DNA of 35,849 nucleotides. It comes from Atopobiaceae bacterium. Its GTDB lineage: Bacteria; Actinomycetota; Coriobacteriia; Coriobacteriales; Atopobiaceae. The notes under the pieces were generated by a model that saw only the letters and a list, made by a program, of their open reading frames with translations, searched no databases and was not told the origin of the DNA. Every line of letters begins with the position of its first letter. Position 1 is the first letter of the stretch. The position numbers were made by a program, and so were the translations under genes. Positions 1-7,359 of this stretch are shown here, one piece after another. The stretch lies in assembly GCA_030525685.1 (NCBI GenBank), contig JAUNEG010000022.1, positions 1 through 35,849 of the forward strand. The letters run 5' to 3'.

Positions 1-55
1 GAGCAGGGGACTCTTAATCCCAAGGTCCAGGGTTCGAACCCCTGACGATCCACCA
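1..55 (+). tRNA. tRNA-Lys (CTT), 5' end cut by window edge
   Basis: The 3' part of a tRNA: D-arm remnant, anticodon loop CTCTTAA (anticodon CTT), T-arm with GGTTCGAACC, acceptor strand ACGATCC and an encoded CCA at 53-55. It is base-for-base identical to the complete copy that starts five bases later, so it is a tandem duplicate whose 5' end lies outside the window. Confidence 0.93.
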
Positions 56-59
56 TTTC

Positions 60-135
60 GGATCGTTAGCTCAGCTGGTAGAGCAGGGGACTCTTAATCC
101 CAAGGTCCAGGGTTCGAACCCCTGACGATCCACCA
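60..135 (+). tRNA. tRNA-Lys (CTT)
   Basis: A complete 76-nt tRNA. Acceptor stem GGATCGT (60-66) pairs with ACGATCC (125-131), the discriminator is A132 and CCA is encoded at 133-135. The anticodon loop CTCTTAA gives anticodon CTT, which reads AAG lysine codons. The top pair of the anticodon stem is a G-A mismatch. The gene follows an identical tandem copy with only four bases between them, so the two are almost certainly one transcript. Confidence 0.96.
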
Positions 136-145
136 CGTCATGCAG

Positions 146-170
146 GGGCCGTCGAGAGACGGCCCTTTTT
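146..170 (+). terminator. Intrinsic terminator of the tRNA-Lys pair
   Basis: A perfect 8-bp stem (GGGCCGTC at 146-153, GACGGCCC at 158-165) is closed by a GAGA tetraloop and followed by five T. It sits 10 bp after the tRNA-Lys CCA end and just before the endonuclease gene, which therefore needs its own promoter or some readthrough. Confidence 0.9.
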
Positions 171-184
171 CGTAAGGGGGACAC

Positions 185-961
185 GTGTCGAGAAGAACGC
201 GGACAGCCTCGAGAAGGACGCCCGTCAAGGGGCCGCTCGCGCTCGTTGCCGCGCTGCTGGTGGCGGCCGCGGCCGCCCTGGGCTCGGGTGCCGTCACGCT
301 GCCCGGGTCTTCGCCGTCCGTCGAGGTCGCCGGGCAGGAGGTCTCCTACACCGCCTGGGACGAGGACGAGTACCCCGAGTACTACCGCGTCGTGGGCGCC
401 GCGGTCGTCGACGACGAGGTCCTGCCCGGGGAGATCCGCTACGAGGGGCTCGACGGCCTCGGGCGTACCGGGCGCGTCGCCGCCAACGTGACGCTCGAGA
501 TGGCGCGCAAGGGAAGCGAGCGCGACCGCGAGGACATGTCCTGGATCCACCCGTCGGGCTGGGGCCACAACGAGCAGGTGGACATCGTCATGCCCGACGG
601 AGACACCTACCACGGCGCGCTCTTCAACCGAAGTCATCTGCTCGCCAAGTCGCTCGGCGGCGAGGAGGTCCCCGAGAACATGGTGACCGGCACGCGCACG
701 CAGAACGTTGGCGACAACCACGGCCAGGACGGCGGCATGGCCTACACCGAGGGCATCGCCCGCGACTGGCTGTGGGACCACCGCGACGGCACCGTCTACT
801 ACTGCGCCACGCCGGTCTACGAGGGCAACGAGCTCGTGCCCCGCAGCGTCATCGTGGACGTGCGCTCCTCCGACGGAGAGATCGACCAGCGGGTCGAGGT
901 GTTCAACGCCGCCGCGGGGTTCGAGATCGACTACGCCACGGGCGAGTTCTGGGAGGTCTGA
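185..961 (+). CDS. DNA/RNA non-specific endonuclease, EndA/NucA type, membrane-anchored or secreted
   Basis: Start GTG at 185 is supported by the purine-rich AAGGGGG at 174-180; no later in-frame start keeps the N-terminus. The 258-residue protein has an arginine/lysine-rich N-terminus, then a hydrophobic Leu/Ala/Val segment at about residues 18-38 that reads as a signal peptide or anchor. The nuclease core is at about 100-258. The motif NRSHLLAKSLGGEE (148-161) corresponds to the DRGH/DRSH active-site motif of this family, with H151 the likely general base, and TRTQNVG (170-176) supplies the metal-binding Asn. The family cleaves DNA or RNA outside the cytoplasm, in nutrient scavenging or DNA uptake. 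The gene ends 1 bp before the Nudix start codon, so the two are probably translationally coupled. The first motif residue is Asn instead of Asp, which is common in EndA relatives. Confidence 0.82.
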   Translation: MSRRTRTASRRTPVKGPLALVAALLVAAAAALGSGAVTLPGSSPSVEVAGQEVSYTAWDEDEYPEYYRVVGAAVVDDEVLPGEIRYEGLDGLGRTGRVAANVTLEMARKGSERDREDMSWIHPSGWGHNEQVDIVMPDGDTYHGALFNRSHLLAKSLGGEEVPENMVTGTRTQNVGDNHGQDGGMAYTEGIARDWLWDHRDGTVYYCATPVYEGNELVPRSVIVDVRSSDGEIDQRVEVFNAAAGFEIDYATGEFWEV

Positions 962-962
962 C

Positions 963-1541
963 ATGTCCGAGGGACTTGACGCCATCCGCCGCGCGCTCGA
1001 GGACGACCCCGCGCTCCACGAGCGGGTCACGGGGACCGAATTCTCCTGGACCGGCCGGATCTTCTCGGTCGAACAGGTGGAGGTCGAGCTTTCCGACGGC
1101 TCGCGCAGCGGGCGCGACCTCGTGCTCCATCACGGTGGCGCGGGCGTGGTGGCCGTACGTGACGGGCGCGTCTGCCTGGTGCGCCAGTACCGCGTCGCGC
1201 TCGGCCGCATGACGCTCGAGATTCCCGCCGGCAAGGTGGACCCGGAGGAGCCGCGCGACGTCTGCGCCGCGCGGGAGCTCACCGAGGAGACGGGGCTTGT
1301 CGCCGAGCGCGTCGAGCTGCTCGTGGAGTCCTACGGGGCGCCGGGCTTCACCAACGAGCACACCTCAGTCTACTTCGCACACGGCCTCTCCCAGGGAGAG
1401 GCCGCCCTCGACGAGGGCGAGTTCCTGAACGTGCTGTGGCTGCCGGTCAACGACGTGATAGAGGCGATTCGCCTGGGCCTCATCGACGACGCCAAGACCG
1501 TGATGGGGCTTCTCGCCGCGCGCACCTTCGGGATGCTCTAG
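963..1541 (+). CDS. Nudix hydrolase, ADP-ribose pyrophosphatase type
   Basis: A 192-residue protein with an intact Nudix box at residues 90-112: Gly90, Glu96, the REL triplet at 104-106, the catalytic Glu pair at 108-109 and Gly111, matching GX5EX7REUXEEXGU exactly. The upstream YRVALGRMTLEIPAGK segment and the downstream ESYGAPGFTNEHTSVYFA segment are typical of the ADP-ribose pyrophosphatase (NudF/YqkG) branch, which hydrolyses ADP-ribose to AMP and ribose 5-phosphate in the cytoplasm. The ATG at 963 follows the endonuclease stop by one base. Pairing a nucleotide-sugar hydrolase with a nuclease could reflect nucleotide salvage, but that is inference. Substrate choice within the Nudix family cannot be proved from sequence. 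Confidence 0.9.
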   Translation: MSEGLDAIRRALEDDPALHERVTGTEFSWTGRIFSVEQVEVELSDGSRSGRDLVLHHGGAGVVAVRDGRVCLVRQYRVALGRMTLEIPAGKVDPEEPRDVCAARELTEETGLVAERVELLVESYGAPGFTNEHTSVYFAHGLSQGEAALDEGEFLNVLWLPVNDVIEAIRLGLIDDAKTVMGLLAARTFGML

Positions 1542-1576
1542 AATGTGTCTCGCGCCGGCGGGGCCGGTCGCGGCAC

Positions 1577-1653
1577 GCGCCCTTAGCTCAGCTGGATAGA
1601 GCAGGGGACTTCTAATCCCAAGGTCGGGGGTTCGAATCCCTCAGGGCGCGCCA
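1577..1653 (+). tRNA. tRNA-Arg (TCT)
   Basis: A 77-nt tRNA with acceptor stem GCGCCCT (1577-1583) paired to AGGGCGC, an encoded CCA at 1651-1653, D-arm GCTCAGCTGGATAGAGC and T-arm GGTTCGAATCC-like. The anticodon loop CTTCTAA gives TCT, which reads AGA/AGG arginine codons; these are rare in this GC-rich genome. Confidence 0.95.
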
Positions 1654-1663
1654 GGGACGCAGC

Positions 1664-1695
1664 GGGCCGGGAGCGTAGCAGCTCCCGGCCCTTTT
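1664..1695 (+). terminator. Intrinsic terminator after tRNA-Arg
   Basis: A perfect 11-bp GC-rich stem (GGGCCGGGAGC at 1664-1674, GCTCCCGGCCC at 1681-1691) with a 6-nt loop is followed by TTTT. It lies 10 bp downstream of the tRNA-Arg CCA end. Confidence 0.9.
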
Positions 1696-1823
1696 GTGCC
1701 GCGTGTCGCCGCGTCGGTCACCTCTTGCGGCGAGACGAAATACGCTCGCAAAATTCTGCGCCCCGCCGCGCGGACTTACGGCATACTTGTAACGTGCGAA
1801 CTGCCCGATGGAAGGAGCACGCG

Positions 1824-2828
1824 TTGATTTACACGATGACGTTGAACCCTGCTCTCGACTACGTCATGCACCCCCTGACCCTCGACATGGGCTTCACCAA
1901 CCGCTCGTCCTCGGAGGAGCTGCACTGCGGCGGCAACGGCATTAACATCTCCACGCTCCTGAAGGAGCTCGACGTGCCGAGCATCGCCATGGGCATCGCC
2001 GCGGGCTTCACCGGTGACTACCTGCTCAGGCGTCTGCAGGAGAAGGGCGTCGCGAGCAACTTCGTCATCCTCGACCGCGGCTACACGCGCATCAACATCA
2101 AGCTCAACGGCATCGTCATGACGATGGTCAACGGCATGGGCCCCAAGACCCCCGAGAAGAAGGTGGACGAGCTCCTCGCCCGCATGGACGTCGTGGGCGC
2201 GGGCGACACCCTCGTCCTCACGGGCTCCATCCCCAACTCGCTTCCCGAGGACATGTACATGCAGATCATGAGGCGCCTCGGCGGCCGCGGCATCCAGTTC
2301 GTCGTCGACGCGCCGGGCCAGTTCCTCATGGAGTCGCTCGAGATGCACCCGTTCCTCATCAAGCCCAACAACCACGAGGTCGGGCGCATCTACGGCGTCG
2401 AGATCGAGGAGCCCGAGGCATGCATGCCCTACGCGCACAAGCTCCAGGAGGCCGGTGCGCGCAACGTCATCATCTCCTGCGGCGGGCACGGCTCGCTGCT
2501 GCTGGACGAGAACGGTGCCGAGCACATCGTCCCCACGGCCCGCATCCGCCTCGTCAACGCCACCGGCGCCGGCGACTCCATGGTCGGCGGCTTCCTCGCG
2601 CAGGTCACGCGCGGCGTCGACTACGAGACCGCGCTCATCTTCGCCTCCGCCTGCGGCACCGCCACGGCGGCGAGCAAGGGCATCGCCAAGCGCTCGACGA
2701 TCGACCGCGTGGTCACCGCCCTGTACAAGAAGATGGGCCGCGCCATCCCCGGCACCATCGCCCGCGACATCGAGGAGAACCGCGCGCGCGCCGAGGAGGA
2801 CGAGAAGAAGGGCTCGGAGGCCAAGTAG
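1824..2828 (+). CDS. fruK: 1-phosphofructokinase-type PfkB sugar kinase (FruK-like)
   Basis: The frame is open from 1725, but the family N-terminus (M/L-IYTxTLNPALDY) begins at a TTG at 1824, preceded by GGAAGGAG at 1810-1817 with six-base spacing, so I take TTG as start (334 residues). Family features: LNPALDY at the N-terminus, the GGNGINIS substrate/glycine motif near residue 40, and the PfkB ATP/anion-hole signature NATGAGDSMVGGF with its catalytic Asp near residue 250. FruK phosphorylates fructose 1-phosphate to fructose 1,6-bisphosphate; tagatose-6-phosphate kinase (LacC) is a close alternative. The next gene is PTS enzyme I, so the operon links phosphosugar entry into glycolysis with general PTS phosphorylation. 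No fructose-specific EII is present beside it. Confidence 0.8.
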   Translation: MIYTMTLNPALDYVMHPLTLDMGFTNRSSSEELHCGGNGINISTLLKELDVPSIAMGIAAGFTGDYLLRRLQEKGVASNFVILDRGYTRINIKLNGIVMTMVNGMGPKTPEKKVDELLARMDVVGAGDTLVLTGSIPNSLPEDMYMQIMRRLGGRGIQFVVDAPGQFLMESLEMHPFLIKPNNHEVGRIYGVEIEEPEACMPYAHKLQEAGARNVIISCGGHGSLLLDENGAEHIVPTARIRLVNATGAGDSMVGGFLAQVTRGVDYETALIFASACGTATAASKGIAKRSTIDRVVTALYKKMGRAIPGTIARDIEENRARAEEDEKKGSEAK

Positions 2829-2915
2829 CCCGGCACTTCGGTCGCTCCGCCCGCAAGGGCGTGGACGTAATAGCAGGTCTGGCCGCCCAGCGGCAACGTG
2901 AAGGGGGAGAGCAAC

Positions 2916-4619
2916 ATGTACGAGGGAGTCAACGCATCCGATGGCATCGGCATTGGTGTCGCGCGCGTCGCCGTCGAGCCGGACCTGAGCTTCACGCCGC
3001 ACGCCCCGGAGGACGCCGGTGACGAGAAGCAGCGCTATGCCGCCGCCGTGGCCAAGTTCGTCGAGCAGACCAACGCCCAGATCGCCCGCATGACCGAGAC
3101 GGTGGGCGAGGAGGCCGCCGCCATCATGGGCGCCCACATCGAGTTCGCCGAGGACGAGGGCATCCAGGAGATGGTCAACGGCTCCATCGAGGCCGGCATG
3201 TGCGCCGAGCAGGCCGTCTCCGAGGCCTACGACATGTACTACAACATGTTCTCCAACATGGAGGACGAGCTCTTCCGCGAGCGCGCGGCCGACGTCGCCG
3301 ACGTCAAGACCGGGCTTCTCGCCGACCTGCTGGGCAAGGAGGTCGTCGACCTCTCCACGCTGCCCGAGAACTCCGTCGTCGTGGTGCACGAGCTCACTCC
3401 GTCCATGACCGCGGACATCGACAAGGACAATGTCGCTGCCATCGTCACCGAGACCGGCGGCCGCACCTCTCACTCCGCCATCATCGCCCGCGCGCTGGAG
3501 ATCCCGGCGGTCCTGTCCGTCGCCGACATCACTAAGGTGATCAAGAGCGGCGACATGGTCATCGTCGACGGCTCGCGCGGCCGCGTGCTCGTCAACCCCG
3601 CCGACAACGACCTCACGCACTACCGCGCCAAGGCCAAGCAGTTCGCCGAGGAGAAGCTCGCGCTCGAGGCCTACCGCGGCAAGGAGACCGTGACCGGCGA
3701 CGGCGAGAAGGTCCTTCTCGTCGCCAACATCGGCAACCCGGACGACGCCAACGTCGCGGCCGAGCACGACTGCGAGGGCGTGGGCCTGTTCCGCTCCGAG
3801 TTCCTGTTCATGGACGCCAAGGAGCTCCCGAGCGAGGGCGAGCAGTTCACCGCCTACCAGAAGGTCGCGCTGCGCATGAAGAACCAGCCGGTCATTATCC
3901 GCACGCTCGACGTGGGCGGCGACAAGGAGATCCCGTACCTCAACCTCCGCAAGGAGGAGAACCCCTTCATGGGCTATCGCGCGGTGCGCTACTGCCTGAA
4001 CAACCCGGACCAGTACAAGGTCCAGCTCACGGCCCTGCTGCGCGCGAGCGCCTTCGGCGACATCAAGATCATGGTGCCGCTCGTCACCAACCTCGACGAG
4101 ATTCGCCAGGTGAAGGCTCTCGTCGAGGAGTGCAAGGCCGATCTTGACGCCCGCGGCGTGGCCTACAACAAGGACATCGAGGTCGGCACGATGATCGAGA
4201 CGCCCGCCGCGTCGCTGATCGCCGACGACCTGGCCGCCGAGTGCGACTTCTTCTCCATCGGCACCAACGACCTGATCGGCTACACGATGTGTGCGGACCG
4301 TGGCAACGATCGCGTGGGCTACCTCTACGACGTGTACCAGCCCGCCGTGCTGCGCTCGCTCAAGCGCATCATCGAGGAGGGCAACAAGGCCGGCATCATG
4401 GTCGGCATGTGCGGCGAGGCGGCTGCCGACCCGCTGCTCATCCCGGTGCTCATCTCCTTCGGCCTGGGTGAGTTCTCCGTGAGCGCCCCGTCGATCCTGC
4501 GCACCCGTCGCATCATCTCCGAGTGGACCAAGGCCGAGGCCGACGCCCTCACCGAGAAGGTCATGAAGCTCAAGACCGCCACCGAGGTCAAGGCCATGCT
4601 TCAGGCTGCCGCCCGCTAG
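2916..4619 (+). CDS. ptsI: Phosphoenolpyruvate-protein phosphotransferase, PTS enzyme I
   Basis: Enzyme I takes phosphate from PEP on a histidine and passes it to HPr, feeding all sugar-specific EII complexes, including the two mannose-family systems in this window. The 567-residue length is close to the family norm of about 575. The phospho-histidine signature GGRTSHSAIIAR is at about residues 183-194, and the C-terminal PEP-binding barrel carries RSEFLFMD, the ETPAASLIAD segment and the terminal CGEAAADP motif with the catalytic cysteine. The ATG at 2916 has GGGGGAG at 2903-2909; an in-frame GTG at 2898 lacks a comparable site. No ptsH (HPr) accompanies it here. A strong terminator follows. 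Confidence 0.96.
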   Translation: MYEGVNASDGIGIGVARVAVEPDLSFTPHAPEDAGDEKQRYAAAVAKFVEQTNAQIARMTETVGEEAAAIMGAHIEFAEDEGIQEMVNGSIEAGMCAEQAVSEAYDMYYNMFSNMEDELFRERAADVADVKTGLLADLLGKEVVDLSTLPENSVVVVHELTPSMTADIDKDNVAAIVTETGGRTSHSAIIARALEIPAVLSVADITKVIKSGDMVIVDGSRGRVLVNPADNDLTHYRAKAKQFAEEKLALEAYRGKETVTGDGEKVLLVANIGNPDDANVAAEHDCEGVGLFRSEFLFMDAKELPSEGEQFTAYQKVALRMKNQPVIIRTLDVGGDKEIPYLNLRKEENPFMGYRAVRYCLNNPDQYKVQLTALLRASAFGDIKIMVPLVTNLDEIRQVKALVEECKADLDARGVAYNKDIEVGTMIETPAASLIADDLAAECDFFSIGTNDLIGYTMCADRGNDRVGYLYDVYQPAVLRSLKRIIEEGNKAGIMVGMCGEAAADPLLIPVLISFGLGEFSVSAPSILRTRRIISEWTKAEADALTEKVMKLKTATEVKAMLQAAAR

Positions 4620-4647
4620 GCGTACCCCTAAGAGACGCTAGACGCTA

Positions 4648-4687
4648 GGGGCGCCGCTCGTCATCGCGACGGGCGGCGCCCCTTTTT
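4648..4687 (+). terminator. Intrinsic terminator of fruK-ptsI
   Basis: A 13-bp GC-rich stem (4648-4660 with 4670-4682, one G-T pair) is followed by a T-run at 4683-4687. The T-run is part of the 8-bp sequence duplicated by the adjacent insertion sequence, so the terminator survives the insertion intact. Confidence 0.88.
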
Positions 4688-4689
4688 GC
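4682..4689 (+). repeat. Target-site duplication, left copy
   Basis: The octamer CTTTTTGC directly outside the left inverted end of the insertion sequence is repeated at 6020-6027 directly outside the right end. Eight bases is the usual duplication length for IS256-group elements. Confidence 0.85.
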
Positions 4690-4713
4690 GGCTTATAGGA
4701 CAAAAAGTGTGCT
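4690..4713 (+). repeat. Terminal inverted repeat, left
   Basis: Twenty-four bases that match the reverse complement of 5996-6019 without mismatch; they begin GG, as is common in IS256-group ends. Confidence 0.93.
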
Positions 4714-4715
4714 TT

Positions 4716-5835
4716 TCAGTCTAGCCAGAAGGGGTACGGGTCCTTGTGGTGGAGCTCCTCCCAGACGACCCGGTCTCCCCACTCCGGTCCCCCGTCGTCG
4801 CGCTTGGGCGATGCCGAGTAGGTCCTGTAGAGGAAGTCGATGTCCGCGTCGGTCGGCATGGAGCGGAGGAGCTCCCTTGCCGGCCTCGGGCCCTCGGTGC
4901 GCGTGTGGCACCACCAGAACACCGCCTTAACCCGACGCATGGGCGACAGCCCGCGGTGGTTGCGCAGGACGTCTCGGAGCTGGGCGTTGACGCCGCCCTC
5001 GATCGGGTCGTTGGTGCGCGGCAGCGGGCCCTCCGCGGTCAGGGCCGGGTCCGGGTGGGTGAAGGGCGTGCCCCGCGAGACGAGCCGCGAGAGCGGCGAG
5101 CGGGCCTTCCTGAGCCTCTCGTGGGCGAGCCGGCGCCGGCCGTCCACCACGCTCACGTCCTCGAGGAGGTCGGCCCAGAACTCGCACCACTGCAGGTAGC
5201 GCTCGACCCACCAGTCCGCCTGGCGGAGGGTCTCGAGGTGCATCAGCTCGAGCGCGAGCACGTAGAGCTCCCTGCCCGCCTGGAGCCTCGGCCTCGTCGT
5301 CGTGTACCTCCTCACCTGTGAGAACGCGTGGAAGAGGCACCTCTGGACCCTCGTGCGCGGCCATGCCCGGCGGACAGCCGAGGCGAACCCCGTGCCGCCG
5401 TCGCACACCACCACGTCCGGGGCCGGGATCGGGGCCATGAGTGCCCCCCCGGGCCCTGCTCGTCTCCGACTCGGCCATGTACCACGAGACCACGTGCTCA
5501 CCGTCGTAGGCTATCAGCACGACGAGGTCCCGGTCGAGCCAGATGTCGTCGAGGAACAGGGCGCGGAAGACCTCGCCCGTGGGCTCCGGCATGGGCCAGA
5601 TCGGCCAGAATCCCGCCGCGAGCCTCCCGGACGTGCGCCCCCGGCCCGGCATGTCCGCCTGCGTCGCCTTCGAGAGCAGCCATGCCAGGAACTCCTCGAG
5701 CCTGGCGGCGCTGTCGTCGTACGAGACGGTCCTCGACGCCCCGCACGACTCGCAGCGCCATCTCTGCGCGCCCGCCGCGGTCCCCCCGTTCCCGCGCATG
5801 CCCGCCCCGCAGCACGGGCGCTTCGCCCCTTTCAC
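4716..5835 (-). pseudogene. IS1249-family transposase, frameshifted
   Basis: The minus-strand gene starts with the ATG at 5835 (MKGAKRPCCG) and ends with TGA at 4716-4718. The N-terminal part has a zinc-ribbon pattern (CCGAGM, then WRCESCG) followed by a helix-rich DNA-binding region typical of IS1249. The middle carries FLDDIWLDRDL and WYMAESE, the start of the DDE catalytic core. The C-terminal part resumes in another frame at LMAPIPAPDVVVCDGG, which holds the next catalytic Asp, and continues to FWLD. The frames meet near 5440-5455 at a run of seven G (minus strand); one extra base explains the shift. Without it the protein would be about 372 residues, a normal length. It could be true inactivation, a sequencing indel in the homopolymer or, less likely, programmed frameshifting. 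Confidence 0.9.
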
Positions 5836-5905
5836 CGGGCCCCCCGTCCGAGGGATTCAACGACTCGATTTTCGGGCGCCCACCTGCGCGGACGCCGGTC
5901 GGGAC

Positions 5906-5921
5906 AGCACACTTTCCGTCC
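5906..5921 (+). repeat. Internal imperfect copy of the IS end
   Basis: AGCACACTTTCCGTCC matches the inner part of the right inverted end (AGCACACTTTTTGTCC) at 14 of 16 positions, in the same orientation, about 90 bp inside the element. It may be a second transposase-binding site or a relic of an older end. Confidence 0.5.
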
Positions 5922-5995
5922 GAGCGGTAAGAACGGGGCGCGAGATTTAAACGCATGAGGGGCGGCCGCCTGCCTGCGCAGACGGCCGCTTCGAT

Positions 5996-6019
5996 AGCAC
6001 ACTTTTTGTCCTATAAGCC
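5996..6019 (-). repeat. Terminal inverted repeat, right
   Basis: Exact reverse complement of 4690-4713. Confidence 0.93.
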
Positions 6020-6027
6020 CTTTTTGC
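6020..6027 (+). repeat. Target-site duplication, right copy
   Basis: CTTTTTGC, identical to 4682-4689 on the other side of the element. Confidence 0.85.
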
Positions 6028-6118
6028 GCTTCGGCCTCAAACCGTACCTGGACTGCCTAGTGCGTGCTTGTCATGACGTGCTCACATAGCGCGCGACTCG
6101 AAGCAGGACAACCCATGC

Positions 6119-6799
6119 TTAGTTCTTTTGGGCCAGCGAGTCAATTAAACTTCTCGTTGTGCGAGCTGACTCTTCGAGCTCGGACGTGCTCTCAAAGAGT
6201 CCTCTTCCCAGGATGAGTGCGTCGCACCCAGCACCTATCAGCGCTTTATAGTTTGAGCTATTGCAACCGCCGTCAACAGAAATGAGAAATGAGCTACCGG
6301 ACTCCTCGCGTATTTGCTTTGCACGGCGTATGCGCTCATAGGTGGATTCAATGAAGTCTTGTCCTGTAAAACCAGGATCAACCGCAAGTATGATGAGCCT
6401 ATCGATGAGATCGGCGTAGGGGCTGATGACATCAATCGGCTGATAGGGGTTAATGAATATGCCAGCCTCGGCCCCCCTCTTCCTGATGTGATTACAAAAA
6501 CGGTGAACAGAGCGGCCTACAGTATCGGAGGGGAGGGTGACTGCGGTCGCCCCACAGTCTATGCAGTCATCGATGAACGAGATGTCTATTCCCTCCATGT
6601 AGAGATGAGCCTCCATGGGGGTGCTAGAGATGCTGCGAATCTCCCGCATTACGTGCGGGGTAAGGCACATGTTTCTTATGTAGTGGCCGTCGATGATGTC
6701 CACATGGTAGCAGTCTGCATATTTGTCGAGTATTCCGATGTCGTTTCGCACGTTGAGCAGGCTCATGTTCATGAGCGACGGGGCCATTTGGACATGCAT
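6119..6799 (-). CDS. D-allulose-6-phosphate 3-epimerase-like / ribulose-phosphate 3-epimerase family protein
   Basis: A TIM-barrel epimerase of the Rpe family, 226 residues from the ATG at 6799, which has GGGAG on the minus strand a few bases upstream; an in-frame ATG at 6835 adds 12 residues without such a site. Motifs: MAPSLMNMSLL (N-terminal Ser), YHVDIIDGHYIRNMCLTP (metal His and Asp), the HLYMEGID segment, VDPGFTGQDFI (phosphate loop) and SVDGGCN with the second catalytic Asp. The SLMNMSLL and DGGCN details resemble AlsE, which interconverts allulose 6-phosphate and fructose 6-phosphate, more than housekeeping Rpe; the substrate is inference. It reads away from the PTS operon, and its GC is visibly lower than the window average. 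It is probably part of the same sugar pathway. Confidence 0.82.
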   Translation of the reverse strand: MHVQMAPSLMNMSLLNVRNDIGILDKYADCYHVDIIDGHYIRNMCLTPHVMREIRSISSTPMEAHLYMEGIDISFIDDCIDCGATAVTLPSDTVGRSVHRFCNHIRKRGAEAGIFINPYQPIDVISPYADLIDRLIILAVDPGFTGQDFIESTYERIRRAKQIREESGSSFLISVDGGCNSSNYKALIGAGCDALILGRGLFESTSELEESARTTRSLIDSLAQKN

Positions 6800-6810
6800 A
6801 TATCTCCCTC

Positions 6811-6856
6811 CACCGAGGTACAAAAACGAGTACAAGTGCTACTATATACTAACTAA
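6811..6856. promoter_or_regulatory. Divergent control region between the epimerase and the membrane-protein gene
   Basis: The AT-rich spacer holds TATACT (6845-6850), a good -10 for the rightward gene, overlapping its mirror TATAGT on the minus strand (6846-6841) for the epimerase. A near-direct repeat, CGAGGTACAA (6814-6823) and CGAGTACAAG (6827-6836), lies beside them and could bind a regulator. Minus-strand TGTACTCG here resembles TGTACACG ahead of the PTS genes. No convincing -35 boxes were found. Confidence 0.4.
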
Positions 6857-6905
6857 GGATGAGTACAGGAGAAATGTTCAGGTTTGAGCGGGAAGGGAAC
6901 AAAAA

Positions 6906-7346
6906 ATGGCTGGAAAGAACGCTGGAGGACGTGGTCGTCGCCAATCTGGGCGAGATGATTATCGTGCCGCTAAGGGCGAGCGCCCTGGATCTGGCTTGAA
7001 CGGTCTGAGGAAGGGAACAGCGTATCTGGTGGGGTCCTTGCTCATAATTGTTGCATTGACATATCTGATCCCTCAAGCAACGGGTCTTGATATCCGCTCT
7101 GCCATGCAGGCCCCTCTTGTTCTCGGAATACTGAGGTCGCTTGTTGGGGTTGGAGTGATAGTTTATGCCGTTCGGGCGGTTTTCATTGCGTCGAAAAGGT
7201 GCGCTCTAGAAGGGGAGAGCCTGGGCAAGGGGTTTAGGAACGCTGCTTGCTCGGTGCTGGCAGGCATCAACGGACTGACAATCATTCTACTTATCGTTGC
7301 AGGCATTTCTCTTATACTATGGGGTATGAGCAGCATATCAATGTGA
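6906..7346 (+). CDS. Small membrane protein of unknown function
   Basis: A 146-residue protein that I do not recognise. The first 35 residues are basic and Gly/Arg-rich (MAGKNAGGRGRRQSGRDDYR), then there are three hydrophobic spans at about 38-58, 69-91 and 115-142. The start at 6906 has GGGAAGGGAAC just upstream. It ends 13 bp before the GntR regulator start, so the pair is probably cotranscribed. It could be a membrane partner of the PTS island, but nothing in the sequence assigns a role. Confidence 0.7.
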   Translation: MAGKNAGGRGRRQSGRDDYRAAKGERPGSGLNGLRKGTAYLVGSLLIIVALTYLIPQATGLDIRSAMQAPLVLGILRSLVGVGVIVYAVRAVFIASKRCALEGESLGKGFRNAACSVLAGINGLTIILLIVAGISLILWGMSSISM

Positions 7347-7359
7347 CCCGGGAATAGAA

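Larger units (their letters stand above)
4690..6019. mobile_element. IS1249-like (IS256 group) insertion sequence, 1330 bp
   Basis: The borders are two perfect 24-bp inverted ends: 4690-4713 begins GGCTTATAGGACAAAAAG, and 5996-6019 is its exact reverse complement. They are flanked by the 8-bp duplication CTTTTTGC. The element carries one minus-strand transposase of IS1249 type, disabled by a frameshift. It landed in the T-run of the ptsI terminator and lies at the left edge of the lower-GC sugar island. The perfect ends and exact target duplication point to a recent insertion. Confidence 0.93.

Noticed and set aside
4716..5835. Programmed ribosomal frameshifting as the main explanation of the split transposase
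   Set aside because: IS256/IS1249 elements usually encode a single uninterrupted frame, and a one-base insertion in a homopolymer is simpler; kept only as an alternative.
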